Assembly: GCF_007570865.1 (NCBI RefSeq) | Contig: NZ_VLPS01000009.1 | Coordinates: forward strand, 310,001-374,000 | Origin: Atlantibacter subterraneus | GTDB taxonomy: Bacteria; Pseudomonadota; Gammaproteobacteria; Enterobacterales; Enterobacteriaceae | DNA length: 64,000 nt | Direction: 5' to 3' | Shown: positions 19,583 to 27,632 of the stretch, piece by piece | Numbering within the stretch: position 1 is the stretch's first letter | Layout: every line of letters begins with the position of its first letter | Notes under the pieces: generated by a model | Seen by the model: only the letters and a program-made list of their open reading frames with translations | Told to the model about the DNA's origin: nothing | The model's database searches: none | Translations under genes and position numbers: made by a program

Positions 19583-20563
19583 ATGACTATTGCTATTGTC
19601 ATAGGCACTCACGGTTGGGCCGCCGAGCAACTGCTCAAAACCGCCGAGATGCTGTTGGGCGAGCAAGAAAATGTGGGTTGGATTGATTTTGTTCCCGGTG
19701 AGAACGCGGAAACACTGATCGAAAAATACACTGCCCAGTTATCGAAACTCGATACCCGCCAGGGCGTGCTGTTTCTCGTCGATACCTGGGGCGGCAGCCC
19801 GTTTAACGCTGCCAGCCGTATTGTCGTCGATAAAGAGCACCATGAAGTGATTGCTGGGGTCAACATTCCGATGTTGGTCGAAACCTTAATGGCGCGCGAC
19901 GATAACCCCTCATTCGATGAGCTGGTCGCGCTGGCGGTGGAAACCGGACGCGAAGGCGTGAAGGCGCTGAAGGCGAAACCGGTCGAAAAAGCCGCTCCTG
20001 CCGCTGCGCCCACTGCGGCTGCGGCTGCACCAAAAGCCGCAACGCCGGCAAAACCCATGGGTCCGGACGATTATATGGTGATCGGCCTTGCCCGTATCGA
20101 TGACCGTTTAATCCACGGCCAGGTCGCCACCCGCTGGACAAAAGAAACTAACGTCTCACGCATCATCGTGGTCAGTGATGAAGTGGCTGCGGACACGGTG
20201 CGCAAAACCCTGCTTACCCAGGTCGCCCCGCCCGGCGTAACTGCCCACGTGGTGGATGTCGCCAAGATGATCCGCGTCTACAACAACCCGAAATACGCCC
20301 GTGAGCGCGTGATGTTGCTGTTTACCAACCCCACCGACGTTGAGCGCGTGGTGGAAGGCGGCGTGAATATTACCTCGGTAAATATTGGCGGTATGGCCTA
20401 CCGTCAGGGTAAAACCCAGGTGAATAACGCGGTTTCCGTGGACAGCAACGATATCGACGCCTTCAACAAACTGAACGCGCGCGGCATTGAGCTTGAAGTC
20501 CGCAAAGTCTCCAACGATCAAAAACTGAAAATGATGGATTTACTCCGCAAAGTGACGCCATAA
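19583..20563 (+). CDS. manX: mannose PTS enzyme IIAB ManX
   Basis: ManX carries the IIA and IIB domains of the mannose/glucose/glucosamine phosphotransferase system. Phosphate passes from HPr to His10 (VIGTHGWAA) and then to His178 in the IIB segment DDRLIHGQVATRW, then to sugar in ManYZ. The domains are joined by an Ala/Pro/Lys-rich linker at about residues 133-159. The protein has 326 residues, three more than E. coli. First gene of manXYZ. Confidence 0.97.
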   Translation: MTIAIVIGTHGWAAEQLLKTAEMLLGEQENVGWIDFVPGENAETLIEKYTAQLSKLDTRQGVLFLVDTWGGSPFNAASRIVVDKEHHEVIAGVNIPMLVETLMARDDNPSFDELVALAVETGREGVKALKAKPVEKAAPAAAPTAAAAAPKAATPAKPMGPDDYMVIGLARIDDRLIHGQVATRWTKETNVSRIIVVSDEVAADTVRKTLLTQVAPPGVTAHVVDVAKMIRVYNNPKYARERVMLLFTNPTDVERVVEGGVNITSVNIGGMAYRQGKTQVNNAVSVDSNDIDAFNKLNARGIELEVRKVSNDQKLKMMDLLRKVTP

Positions 20564-20630
20564 CCGCGGAACCGGAACGACGTTTTTCAGCTTTCACACT
20601 TAAGTCTGTCAATGCTATAGGAGAAGTACA

Positions 20631-21431
20631 ATGGAGATTACCACTCTTCAGATTGTGCTGGTGTTCATCGTTGCGTGTATCGCGGGTATGGAGTCGGTAC
20701 TCGATGAATTTCAGTTTCACCGTCCACTTATCGCCTGTACCCTCGTCGGGGCCGTACTGGGCGATATGAAGACCGGTATCATTATCGGTGGTACCCTGGA
20801 AATGATCGCCCTCGGCTGGATGAACATCGGTGCGGCAGTCGCCCCTGATGCCGCCCTGGCGTCCATTATCTCAACCATCCTGGTTATTGCCGGTCATCAA
20901 AGCATCGGTGCCGGTATCGCGCTGGCGATCCCGCTGGCGGCGGCAGGCCAGGTACTGACCATTATCGTGCGTACCATCACTGTGGGCTTCCAGCACGCGG
21001 CGGACAGCGCGGCGGAAAAAGGCAATCTCACCGCCCTGTCGTGGATCCACGTTTCCTCGTTGTTCCTGCAGGCCATGCGTATCGCTATCCCGGCGGTGAT
21101 CGTGGCAGTGTCCGTGGGCACCAGCGAAGTGCAGAATATGCTGAACGCCATTCCTGAAGTGGTGACCAGCGGTCTGAACATCGCGGGCGGTATGATCGTG
21201 GTGGTCGGTTATGCGATGGTCATCAACATGATGCGCGCCGGTTACCTGATGCCGTTCTTCTATCTCGGCTTCGTCACCGCCGCGTTCACCAACTTCAACC
21301 TGGTTGCCCTGGGTGTGATTGGCGCAGTAATGGCCATCCTCTACATCCAACTTAGCCCGAAATACAACCGTTCCGCCGCCGCGCCTGCACCGGCCGCTGG
21401 CGCTAACGATCTTGATAACGAACTGGACTAA
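20631..21431 (+). CDS. manY: mannose PTS enzyme IIC ManY
   Basis: ManY is the IIC membrane subunit of the mannose PTS and forms the sugar pathway with ManZ. The 266-residue protein is hydrophobic with several membrane helices and an Ala/Pro-rich cytoplasmic tail. AGGAGAA precedes the ATG. Length equals E. coli ManY. It is second in the operon, 67 bases after manX and 12 bases before manZ. Confidence 0.97.
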   Translation: MEITTLQIVLVFIVACIAGMESVLDEFQFHRPLIACTLVGAVLGDMKTGIIIGGTLEMIALGWMNIGAAVAPDAALASIISTILVIAGHQSIGAGIALAIPLAAAGQVLTIIVRTITVGFQHAADSAAEKGNLTALSWIHVSSLFLQAMRIAIPAVIVAVSVGTSEVQNMLNAIPEVVTSGLNIAGGMIVVVGYAMVINMMRAGYLMPFFYLGFVTAAFTNFNLVALGVIGAVMAILYIQLSPKYNRSAAAPAPAAGANDLDNELD

Positions 21432-21443
21432 CAGGTGAGCGAA

Positions 21444-22304
21444 ATGGTTGATATGACAAAAAGTACGGCGACTACCGGTGAGAAAAAGCTCACCCAAAGC
21501 GATATTCGCGGCGTGTTTATTCGTTCTAACCTGTTCCAGGGTTCATGGAACTTCGAACGTATGCAGGCGCTGGGTTTCTGCTTCTCAATGATCCCGGCGA
21601 TTAAGCGCCTTTATCCGGAAAACAACGAGGCGCGCCGCCAGGCAATTAAACGCCATCTGGAGTTTTTCAACACCCACCCCTATGTGGCTGCGCCGGTTCT
21701 GGGCGTAACGCTGGCGATGGAAGAGCAACGCGCTAACGGTGCAGAAATTGACGATGGTGCGATTAACGGTATCAAAGTGGGTCTGATGGGGCCGCTGGCG
21801 GGCGTTGGCGACCCGATTTTCTGGGGTACGGTGCGTCCGGTATTTGCCGCATTGGGCGCGGGTATCGCCATGAGCGGTAGCCTGCTGGGGCCGCTGCTGT
21901 TCTTTATCCTGTTTAACGCGGTGCGCCTCGCGACGCGCTATTACGGCGTGGCTTACGGCTACCGTAAGGGGATCGATATCGTTAAGGATATGGGCGGCGG
22001 CTTCCTGCAAAAACTGACCGAGGGGGCGTCAATTCTCGGCCTGTTTGTTATGGGGGCGTTGGTCAACAAGTGGACGCACGTGAATATCCCGCTGGTGGTG
22101 TCGCGTATTACCGACCAGACCGGTGCGGAAAAAGTGACCACCGTGCAAACCATTCTCGATCAGCTAATGCCGGGCCTGGTACCGCTGCTGTTAACCTTCG
22201 CCTGTATGTGGCTGCTGCGTAAGAAAGTTAACCCGCTGTGGATTATCGTGGGCTTCTTCGTGATCGGTATCGTTGGCTATGCGATCGGGCTGCTTGGGCT
22301 GTAA
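21444..22304 (+). CDS. manZ: mannose PTS enzyme IID ManZ
   Basis: ManZ is the IID subunit that completes the mannose permease; the ManYZ complex is also used by some phages and bacteriocins. The conserved IID segments are seen, such as FFNTHPYVAAPVLGVTLAMEE and GVGDPIFWGTVRPVFAALG. I chose the ATG at 21444 (MVDMTKS), preceded by AGGTGAG. A GTG at 21435 is in frame but overlaps that ribosome site. Confidence 0.96.
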   Translation: MVDMTKSTATTGEKKLTQSDIRGVFIRSNLFQGSWNFERMQALGFCFSMIPAIKRLYPENNEARRQAIKRHLEFFNTHPYVAAPVLGVTLAMEEQRANGAEIDDGAINGIKVGLMGPLAGVGDPIFWGTVRPVFAALGAGIAMSGSLLGPLLFFILFNAVRLATRYYGVAYGYRKGIDIVKDMGGGFLQKLTEGASILGLFVMGALVNKWTHVNIPLVVSRITDQTGAEKVTTVQTILDQLMPGLVPLLLTFACMWLLRKKVNPLWIIVGFFVIGIVGYAIGLLGL

Positions 22305-22327
22305 GATACGGTTTTCCTGAGGTTTAC

Positions 22328-22353
22328 AACCGGGAGCTTGCTCCCGGTTTTTT
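22328..22353 (+). terminator. manXYZ terminator
   Basis: The hairpin AACCGGGAGCTTGCTCCCGG is followed by TTTTTTAT. It precedes the yobD ribosome site, so yobD may depend on read-through or its own start. Confidence 0.88.
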
Positions 22354-22367
22354 ATTAGGGAGTTTGT

Positions 22368-22826
22368 ATGACGCTGACGGACTGGGTACTGATCCTGTTT
22401 ATTCTGGTGCTGCTGGCCTTTGCCATTTATGACGACGTCATAATGGCGAAACGCAAAGGCGCCACGCTGTTAACCATCCCCCTGCTGCGCCGCAGCCGCG
22501 TCGACGGCGCGATTTTCGTCGGGCTGGTTGCGATACTGATTTATAACAATATTGCCTCACACGGCGCGCCGTTAACGACCTGGCTATTAGGCGCGCTGGC
22601 GCTGATGGCGATTTATCTTTTTTGGTTTCGTCAGCCGAAAATTATTTTCAAAACTGATGGCTTTTTCTTCGCCAACGCATGGATAGAATATAACCGCATT
22701 AAAGCCATGAATTTATCTGAAGACGGCGTACTGGTGATGCAATTAGAGCAGCGCCGCCTGCTTATCCGGGTAAAGAATATTGACGACCTGGAAAAGATTT
22801 ATAAACTTCTCGTTAATAGTCAATAG
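22368..22826 (+). CDS. yobD: inner-membrane protein YobD (DUF986)
   Basis: The 152-residue protein matches the YobD/UPF0266 family. It has three hydrophobic segments, at about residues 5-22, 45-62 and 67-84, then a soluble C-terminal part (residues 90-150). Function is unknown. AGGGAG precedes the ATG. The conserved position after manZ and before mntP is not enough to infer a role. Confidence 0.9.
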   Translation: MTLTDWVLILFILVLLAFAIYDDVIMAKRKGATLLTIPLLRRSRVDGAIFVGLVAILIYNNIASHGAPLTTWLLGALALMAIYLFWFRQPKIIFKTDGFFFANAWIEYNRIKAMNLSEDGVLVMQLEQRRLLIRVKNIDDLEKIYKLLVNSQ

Positions 22827-22831
22827 GTTGA

Positions 22832-22851
22832 ATAATAGCCTTGTCTATATT
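22832..22851. promoter_or_regulatory. upstream MntR-like box
   Basis: The sequence ATAATAGCCTTGTCTATATT matches the downstream perfect box at 16 of 20 positions. It is 41 bases centre to centre from that box, close to four helical turns. It overlaps nothing coding. Confidence 0.5.
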
Positions 22852-22872
22852 TGTGGTGGTAATTTGAGCGCG

Positions 22873-22892
22873 AATATAGCCATGGCTATATT
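22873..22892. promoter_or_regulatory. MntR box of mntP
   Basis: The perfect 20-base palindrome AATATAGCCATGGCTATATT has the arms expected for MntR (ATAGC-N4-GCTAT). In E. coli MntR with Mn2+ activates mntP; the position far upstream of the promoter fits activation. Confidence 0.75.
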
Positions 22893-22943
22893 ATTCACAG
22901 CAAATCTTAAAACTATTTATTAACCTTTTGATCACTAATGATA

Positions 22944-22962
22944 TCAAATGAAAATCGTTATC
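22944..22962. promoter_or_regulatory. Fur-like box upstream of mntP
   Basis: TCAAATGAAAATCGTTATC matches the 19-base Fur consensus at 14 positions. It lies about 50 bases upstream of the mntP -10 element, which suggests iron input to manganese export. Confidence 0.55.
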
Positions 22963-23012
22963 AATTAGTTTGAAAAATAACAACTTTTGTGGGTTGTTTT
23001 ATATTTCCTGAA

Positions 23013-23018
23013 TATGAT
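23013..23018 (+). promoter_or_regulatory. mntP -10 element
   Basis: TATGAT lies just upstream of the riboswitch start. No good -35 hexamer is found at 16-18 bases, as expected of an activator-dependent promoter. Confidence 0.5.
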
Positions 23019-23033
23019 ACTGTTGCGCCCGTC

Positions 23034-23205
23034 ATTGGGGAGTAGCTAATTTCCGCAATTGCTGGAAATGTACGTGTCAACATACTCGTTGTAACAACGT
23101 GGCGCGTACGGACTGAGAGCCCTCTTAGTCAAGCGAGACCATAGGCACATTCACTGCTGTTTACCGGGGCAGTGGCTGTGTATATGGATATCCCGGTCAG
23201 GACGC
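23034..23205 (+). promoter_or_regulatory. yybP-ykoY manganese riboswitch (mntP leader)
   Basis: The leader holds the conserved elements of this riboswitch class: TTGGGGAGTAGC at the start, then GGACTGAGAGCCCTCTTAGTC, then CAAGCGAGACCATAGGCAC. The class binds Mn2+ and in E. coli raises mntP expression. It lies directly before the mntP start. Confidence 0.9.
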
Positions 23206-23209
23206 TTTA

Positions 23210-23773
23210 ATGAATCTTTCCGCAACCCTTCTTCTCGCATTCGGCATGTCGATGGACGCTTTCGCCGCATCGATTGGTAAAGGCGCAACCCTTCACAAAC
23301 CCAGACTTTCGCAGGCGATACGCATCGGCCTGATTTTTGGCGTGATTGAAACCCTCACCCCGCTGATCGGCTGGGCATTGGGCCTGTTCGCCTCAAAATT
23401 TGTGCTTGAGTGGAATCACTGGATCGCCTTCGCCCTGCTGATGTTCCTCGGCGTGCGAATGGTTATTGAAGGCGTGCGCGGCGGTTCCGAAGAAGAGACA
23501 ACGCAGCTGCGCCGCCACAGCGTCTGGTTATTAGTCACCACCGCATTTGCCACCAGCATCGACGCAATGGCCGTCGGCGTGGGTCTGGCGTTTCTGCAAG
23601 CCAATATCATCTATACTGCACTGGCGATTGGCTGCGCGACGCTGATTATGTCCACGCTGGGCATTATGCTGGGCCGCTTTATTGGCCCACTGCTGGGCAA
23701 GCGCGCTGAAATTCTCGGCGGGCTGGTACTGATGGGTATTGGCGCACAGATCCTCTGGAGCCACTTCGCTTAA
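23210..23773 (+). CDS. mntP: manganese efflux pump MntP
   Basis: MntP exports Mn2+ across the inner membrane. The 187-residue protein has six predicted membrane helices in two repeats, each with a conserved acidic motif: [14 protein letters not shown] and [13 protein letters not shown]. Its leader contains MntR and Fur boxes and a manganese riboswitch. The 3' end overlaps the convergent rlmA by four bases. Confidence 0.96.
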   Translation: MNLSATLLLAFGMSMDAFAASIGKGATLHKPRLSQAIRIGLIFGVIETLTPLIGWALGLFASKFVLEWNHWIAFALLMFLGVRMVIEGVRGGSEEETTQLRRHSVWLLVTTAFATSIDAMAVGVGLAFLQANIIYTALAIGCATLIMSTLGIMLGRFIGPLLGKRAEILGGLVLMGIGAQILWSHFA

Positions 23774-24582
23774 CTGGCGCGTTGCCAGACGCGGATACAG
23801 AAATCGGTTTCACAATCAAATGTTTCCACCGCGCTCAGCGCCGCCCACACCTCCGGGCGCGCCCGCCAGGCAAACGGCGTCATTTGCAACAGCGCTACGG
23901 CGTGCTCCGCCTTCAGGGCCATTGCGTAAGCAAGCTGAACTTCTTCCTTCAAGGTAAATCCGGCTAACGCTTCACCCTCAGTGGCGTGCAGTTTGATTTC
24001 ATCGTAAATCAATCCCTTCAGCTGCATCAGATGACGCGGACCGGGAACTACGGTAATCACGCATCCCCCTGGCTTCACGGCTCTTGCCAGTTCTTGTGCG
24101 TTGCACGGGGCGTAAATACGAATTACCGCATCCAGCGAGGCGTCCGCGAACGGCAAACGGTGGCTGGAAGCAACGCAAAAGGTCACGTTGGGGTAGCGCT
24201 TAGCCGCGTAGCGAATCGCGATTTTTGATACGTCCAGCCCACAGGTTTTTGCCCCATGGGCCAATGCCACATCGGCGAACACCGCAGTGTAATACCCTTC
24301 CCCACAGCCAATATCCAGTACCGCGTTGGCTTGCTCAGGCAGGTATTTTTCAAGCAGCTCAGCAACCCGCTGGCGCAGCGCCTGATAATGCCCGGCATCA
24401 AGAAATGCGCGGCGCGCCTGCATCATCTCTGCATTATCGCCCGGCTGTTTTGAGTGTTTAAACTGCACCGGCAGTAAATTCACATACCCTTCTTTAGCCT
24501 TATCGAACTGGTGACCCTGCGGGCAGGCGTAACGGGTGGGATTTTCGCTCAGCGGGGCGTGGCAGAGGGGGCAGGTAAACAT
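23770..24582 (-). CDS. rlmA: 23S rRNA (guanine745-N1)-methyltransferase RlmA
   Basis: RlmA methylates G745 of 23S rRNA. The N-terminus binds zinc through the cysteines of CPLCHAPL and CPQGHQF. The SAM-binding motif is [12 protein letters not shown] at about residues 88-99. The 270 residues are the usual length. CGGAG precedes the ATG at 24582. Confidence 0.94.
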   Translation of the reverse strand: MFTCPLCHAPLSENPTRYACPQGHQFDKAKEGYVNLLPVQFKHSKQPGDNAEMMQARRAFLDAGHYQALRQRVAELLEKYLPEQANAVLDIGCGEGYYTAVFADVALAHGAKTCGLDVSKIAIRYAAKRYPNVTFCVASSHRLPFADASLDAVIRIYAPCNAQELARAVKPGGCVITVVPGPRHLMQLKGLIYDEIKLHATEGEALAGFTLKEEVQLAYAMALKAEHAVALLQMTPFAWRARPEVWAALSAVETFDCETDFCIRVWQRAS

Positions 24583-24651
24583 AACAACTCCGGGTGATTT
24601 AAAGCGCGCAAGTGTAGCCTGAATTGACGCGCAGCGGTAAGGGCCAGAAAC

Positions 24652-24680
24652 AAAAAAGCCTCGCTAAGCGAGGCTTTTTA
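24652..24680. terminator. cspC terminator, bidirectional
   Basis: The perfect hairpin GCCTCGCTAAGCGAGGC has an A-run before and a T-run after. It ends yobF-cspC on the minus strand. Confidence 0.88.
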
Positions 24681-24717
24681 GAGAAACGATGCGCAAGGCA
24701 CCGCATCAGAAATTCGA

Positions 24718-24927
24718 TCAGATAGCAGTAACGTTAACGGCTGCCGGGCCTTTCTGGCCGTCCTGAATTTCGAACTCTACGTTCTGGCCTTCAGCCAGGG
24801 TTTTGAAGCCGTTACCCTGGATGGCAGAGAAGTGTACGAACACGTCTTTGCTGCCGTCAGCCGGAGTAATGAAACCAAAACCTTTAGACTCGTTGAACCA
24901 CTTCACTTGACCTTTGATCTTTGCCAT
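24718..24927 (-). CDS. cspC: cold-shock-like RNA chaperone CspC
   Basis: CspC is a 69-residue cold-shock-domain protein that binds single-stranded RNA and in E. coli stabilises rpoS mRNA; it is expressed at normal growth temperature. The RNA-binding motifs KGFGFI (RNP1) and VFVHF (RNP2) are present. AAGGAAT precedes the ATG. It lies 39 bases after yobF in the same operon. Confidence 0.97.
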
Positions 24928-24966
24928 TTTGCAAATTCCTTAAATTGTATTCTTCGCCCGCAGGCT

Positions 24967-25083
24967 TCATTGAGATAAAACTGAGACATTACTGCATGAG
25001 GCACTAATTAAAGGTTCGGCAGAGAAGCAGTATTCAACGACAACGTGTTTACTCAGGACTTCTATACTGAAAATGCCACACAT
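24967..25083 (-). CDS. yobF: small protein YobF, shortened form
   Basis: This 38-residue frame starts [18 protein letters not shown] and matches E. coli YobF up to the segment SCSNVSVLS, where a TGA ends it about nine residues early. YobF is a small stress-related protein encoded directly before cspC. Conservation of the frame suggests it is translated; the missing C-terminus may not matter. Confidence 0.75.
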   Translation of the reverse strand: MCGIFSIEVLSKHVVVEYCFSAEPLISASCSNVSVLSQ

Positions 25084-25671
25084 AAACAGAACTATACCTC
25101 GTTTGACCCAAAAAATGTTATCACACACAACGTATATAATGGCAAGCCATTTTTAAACGCGTATCGATCTGCCGCACAAATCAATAAGTGACTACGGGCT
25201 GTCCAGAGGGCAACACGTAACACGCTGATATGATAAGCCTTGAGCACAGGGTCCTTCGGCAACATGCAGCGAGCAGACAACCTTTTTAACATAGCTCAAA
25301 CCTGGAATGCCGTCCACGTCACGGGGCAAAATTTGCCATAAAAAAGAAGAATCTTGCGATAGAGAGCCAATTAACGGGCATTGAACAACAGGTGTTGCCT
25401 ATTCTGTGGGAATCATCACAACATTAGTCAGATTTGCATGACAATTAAATACAACGAAATACGTTAAATAATTGCACCAAAATAATGACAGGCTAATGAC
25501 AATGCATGAGTAAAGTGCAGAAATAGTTTCCAGTTATTTTTTGCAGGATATATTTTCATTCGGGAAATAACTTAATAATTATTCCATATATGTCACGCTG
25601 CGTTAAAGGGCAAATATTGACCAATTTTAACCGGTGCGAATATACCTGGTTTCTCAGCGGATGCGTCTAAC
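25084..25671. other. 588 bases without a recognised gene upstream of yobF-cspC
   Basis: The stretch is AT-rich, especially 25430-25620. A TATAGT at 25091-25096 on the minus strand could be a -10 element for yobF-cspC. A 66-codon minus-strand frame (25092-25292) has no family resemblance and I do not call it. I see no tRNA or clear RNA structure. Confidence 0.5.
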
Positions 25672-25695
25672 GCCGCCAGCAATTCTTGCGGCGGC
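25672..25695 (-). terminator. stem-loop after yebO
   Basis: On the minus strand, GCCGCCGCAA and TTGCTGGCGGC can pair. The T-run is poor, so termination would be weak. Confidence 0.55.
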
Positions 25696-25717
25696 TTGTC
25701 CTGAATGAAAGGAAAAC

Positions 25718-26005
25718 TTAACGTTCCGCGACCAGACGAATAAATCCGTCGTCTTCGTCTTTCTGGGACTGTGCTGGCGCTTCTTCAGCTTGCTGTTCTG
25801 GCTCATTGGCTTCACAGATGCGGCGTAGCAGCACCGTCTGGCGCTTTTGCTGATCGAGCAACGCTTCCAGCAGGGCAATCTGCTCATTCGCCTTAACGCT
25901 GGCGCGGTTGACGAAAAACCACACCACTAACCCAACCACCAGAACCAGTAAAGAGAACGCCATCGATGCAACATTTAGCGCACCGGAATTGATCATGTCA
26001 TTCAT
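25718..26005 (-). CDS. yebO: membrane protein YebO
   Basis: The 95-residue protein has one N-terminal membrane helix (about residues 14-33, ending VVWFFVNRAS) followed by a charged helix (EQIALLEALLDQQKRQ) and an acidic tail ending FIRLVAER. It matches YebO, whose function is unknown. I chose the ATG at 26005, five bases after GAGGTGG, over a start three codons upstream. It lies 72 bases downstream of mgrB. Confidence 0.9.
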   Translation of the reverse strand: MNDMINSGALNVASMAFSLLVLVVGLVVWFFVNRASVKANEQIALLEALLDQQKRQTVLLRRICEANEPEQQAEEAPAQSQKDEDDGFIRLVAER

Positions 26006-26077
26006 AAAAACCACCTCAGTAAAGCGCAGTAGTGTAGCACCGGACGACCGCGATCACATCGGCAATGCAAAAAACAT

Positions 26078-26221
26078 TTACCACGGAATATATTTGTTAA
26101 TCACACAAATCCCGCTGAAGAACTGAACATCCTGATCGCAGATCACATTCAGCATTTGCGCCCATAAAATCAGGCCCAACAGCAACGCAACGACCAGCAG
26201 TGCCCATTTCACTTTTTTCAC
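26078..26221 (-). CDS. mgrB: PhoQ feedback inhibitor MgrB
   Basis: I translated this 47-residue frame by hand. MgrB is a small inner-membrane protein that inhibits the sensor kinase PhoQ; its loss causes polymyxin resistance in Klebsiella. The sequence has a short cytoplasmic start (VKKVKW), one membrane helix, and a periplasmic part with Cys28 and Cys39 in [20 protein letters not shown], ending IPW. The start is GTG, with GGAG seven bases upstream. Only half of a PhoP box (GGTTTA at 26271-26276) is visible, about 12 bases before a TAATCT -10. Confidence 0.95.
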   Translation of the reverse strand: MKKVKWALLVVALLLGLILWAQMLNVICDQDVQFFSGICVINKYIPW

Positions 26222-26377
26222 TGACAACTCCAGTTTGACTCATATTCCCGTCAGATTAGCACGCGGATCTTAAACCAATCATCACGCTACTAATAACCCG
26301 GGCAATTAAGAAACATCAGATTGAGAATTACGCCTGAACTGGCATGCTGGATGCCGCACTCTAACAAGGAGAGGTGT

Positions 26378-26614
26378 ATGCGATTGATTATCCGCTTGAT
26401 CGCCGTGGCGGCAATCCTGTGGCTGGCGCTGTTGTTCAGCGGCTACGGGATTTTAATCGGCAGCCATAACAACGCGGCGGGTCTGGGGCTGCAATGCAAA
26501 TATATGACGGCCAGGCAGATAGTGACTGCACAGTTTATTCATTCGGAAAGTGGAATTGTCGGGATTTCGCAGTGCCCGTTGCTGCGCAAAAGCGAAACCG
26601 TCATCGATAATTAA
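26378..26614 (+). CDS. yobH: small protein YobH
   Basis: The 78-residue protein starts MRLIIRLIAVAAILW with a signal-like hydrophobic segment. It matches YobH, including the segment NNAAGLGLQCKYMTAR and the end CPLLRKSETVIDN. Two Cys suggest a periplasmic disulfide. AAGGAGAGG precedes the ATG. Function is unknown. It is divergent from mgrB and convergent with kdgR. Confidence 0.88.
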   Translation: MRLIIRLIAVAAILWLALLFSGYGILIGSHNNAAGLGLQCKYMTARQIVTAQFIHSESGIVGISQCPLLRKSETVIDN

Positions 26615-26617
26615 CGA

Positions 26618-26639
26618 AACCGCAGCCTGGGCTGCGGTT
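26618..26639. terminator. stem-loop between yobH and kdgR
   Basis: A perfect stem, AACCGCAGCC with GGCTGCGGTT, lies between the two convergent genes. No long T-run follows on either strand, so efficiency is uncertain. Confidence 0.6.
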
Positions 26640-26644
26640 CATCA

Positions 26645-27436
26645 TCAGAACGGATAGTCGTTATAACCCAGCTGTTCGGAAATTTTCCGCGCCGCGCCGT
26701 GCAGCATGGCGACGTACTCGTGCAGACGCTCTTCAGAGAAGCGCAGCGTCGGGAAAGAGATACTCAGCCCAGCAATGACAAAACCAAAGCGGTCGAACAC
26801 CGGCACTGCGATGCAGCGCAGCCCTTCTTCCTGCTCTTCGTTATCTTCGCCAAAACCCTGCTCGCGTACCATATCCAGCACCGGTAACAGCGCTTCAGTG
26901 CTGGTCACGGTGCGCGGAGTGCTCTGCTTATATTCCACTTCAGAGAGAATTTGCTTCACCTCTTCGCGGTCGCGCCATGCCAGCAATACTTTACCAATAG
27001 CGGTACTGTAAAGCGGGTTGCGACGGCCAACGCGGGAATACATGCGCAGGTTATACATCGAGTCGATTTTGTGGATGTAGACAATGCTGTCTTCATCCAG
27101 CGCGCCCAGGTGGATTGTCTCTTTTGTCAGATTAGACAGTTCACGCATCTGGATATCCGCGCTGCGAATCAGATCGACGTTCTGCAACGCTTTTGCGCCT
27201 AACTCAAACAGTTTCAGCGTGAGGGAATATTTTTCGGACTCCCCTTCCTGGGCCACATATCCTAAGGATTTCATGGTCTGCAAAAAGCGGTAAACCGTGC
27301 TTTTTGACATCATTACGCGTTGGGATAACTCGGTGATGCCAATTTCACGCTCTTCGCCCAACGCCTGTAAAATACCGAAAACTTTCAACACAGATGAAAC
27401 AGAATCAGGCTGTTTATCCAAATCTGCGATTGCCAT
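26645..27436 (-). CDS. kdgR: IclR-family repressor KdgR
   Basis: KdgR represses pectin/hexuronate catabolism genes and is released by 2-keto-3-deoxygluconate; in E. coli it controls eda and others. The 263-residue protein has an N-terminal winged helix (ITELSQRVMMSKSTVYRFLQ) and a C-terminal effector domain. In this window it lies about 23 kb from eda-edd, a probable target. It is divergent from yebQ across 196 bases. Confidence 0.94.
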   Translation of the reverse strand: MAIADLDKQPDSVSSVLKVFGILQALGEEREIGITELSQRVMMSKSTVYRFLQTMKSLGYVAQEGESEKYSLTLKLFELGAKALQNVDLIRSADIQMRELSNLTKETIHLGALDEDSIVYIHKIDSMYNLRMYSRVGRRNPLYSTAIGKVLLAWRDREEVKQILSEVEYKQSTPRTVTSTEALLPVLDMVREQGFGEDNEEQEEGLRCIAVPVFDRFGFVIAGLSISFPTLRFSEERLHEYVAMLHGAARKISEQLGYNDYPF

Positions 27437-27632
27437 TCATCACCTCAGATCGCATTTGTTTTATAAAAATTAGAACCGGTTTTTATTATAAGGAGCTGGC
27501 CCCGCTGCCGCAATGTATCTATGAGCTGGCGTTATAAATCTGCGACGTAACACTTAATTATCCCTGACGCCGCTTTTCAGGCTAAAGTAGTCGGTTTACG
27601 GCTCCTGACTTTCTTTTTGAGCGGCACAGTTA

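Noticed and set aside
25092-25292. 66-codon minus-strand frame upstream of yobF
   Set aside because: There is no ribosome site, no family match, and it would overlap the likely yobF promoter.
26260-26290. PhoP box upstream of mgrB
   Set aside because: Only one half (GGTTTA) is visible; no second half lies at the required spacing on either side.
27463-27486. ATAAAAA/TTTTTAT inverted repeat between kdgR and yebQ as a KdgR operator
   Set aside because: The arms do not fit the KdgR consensus I recall well enough, and an internal AACCGGTT has a different centre.
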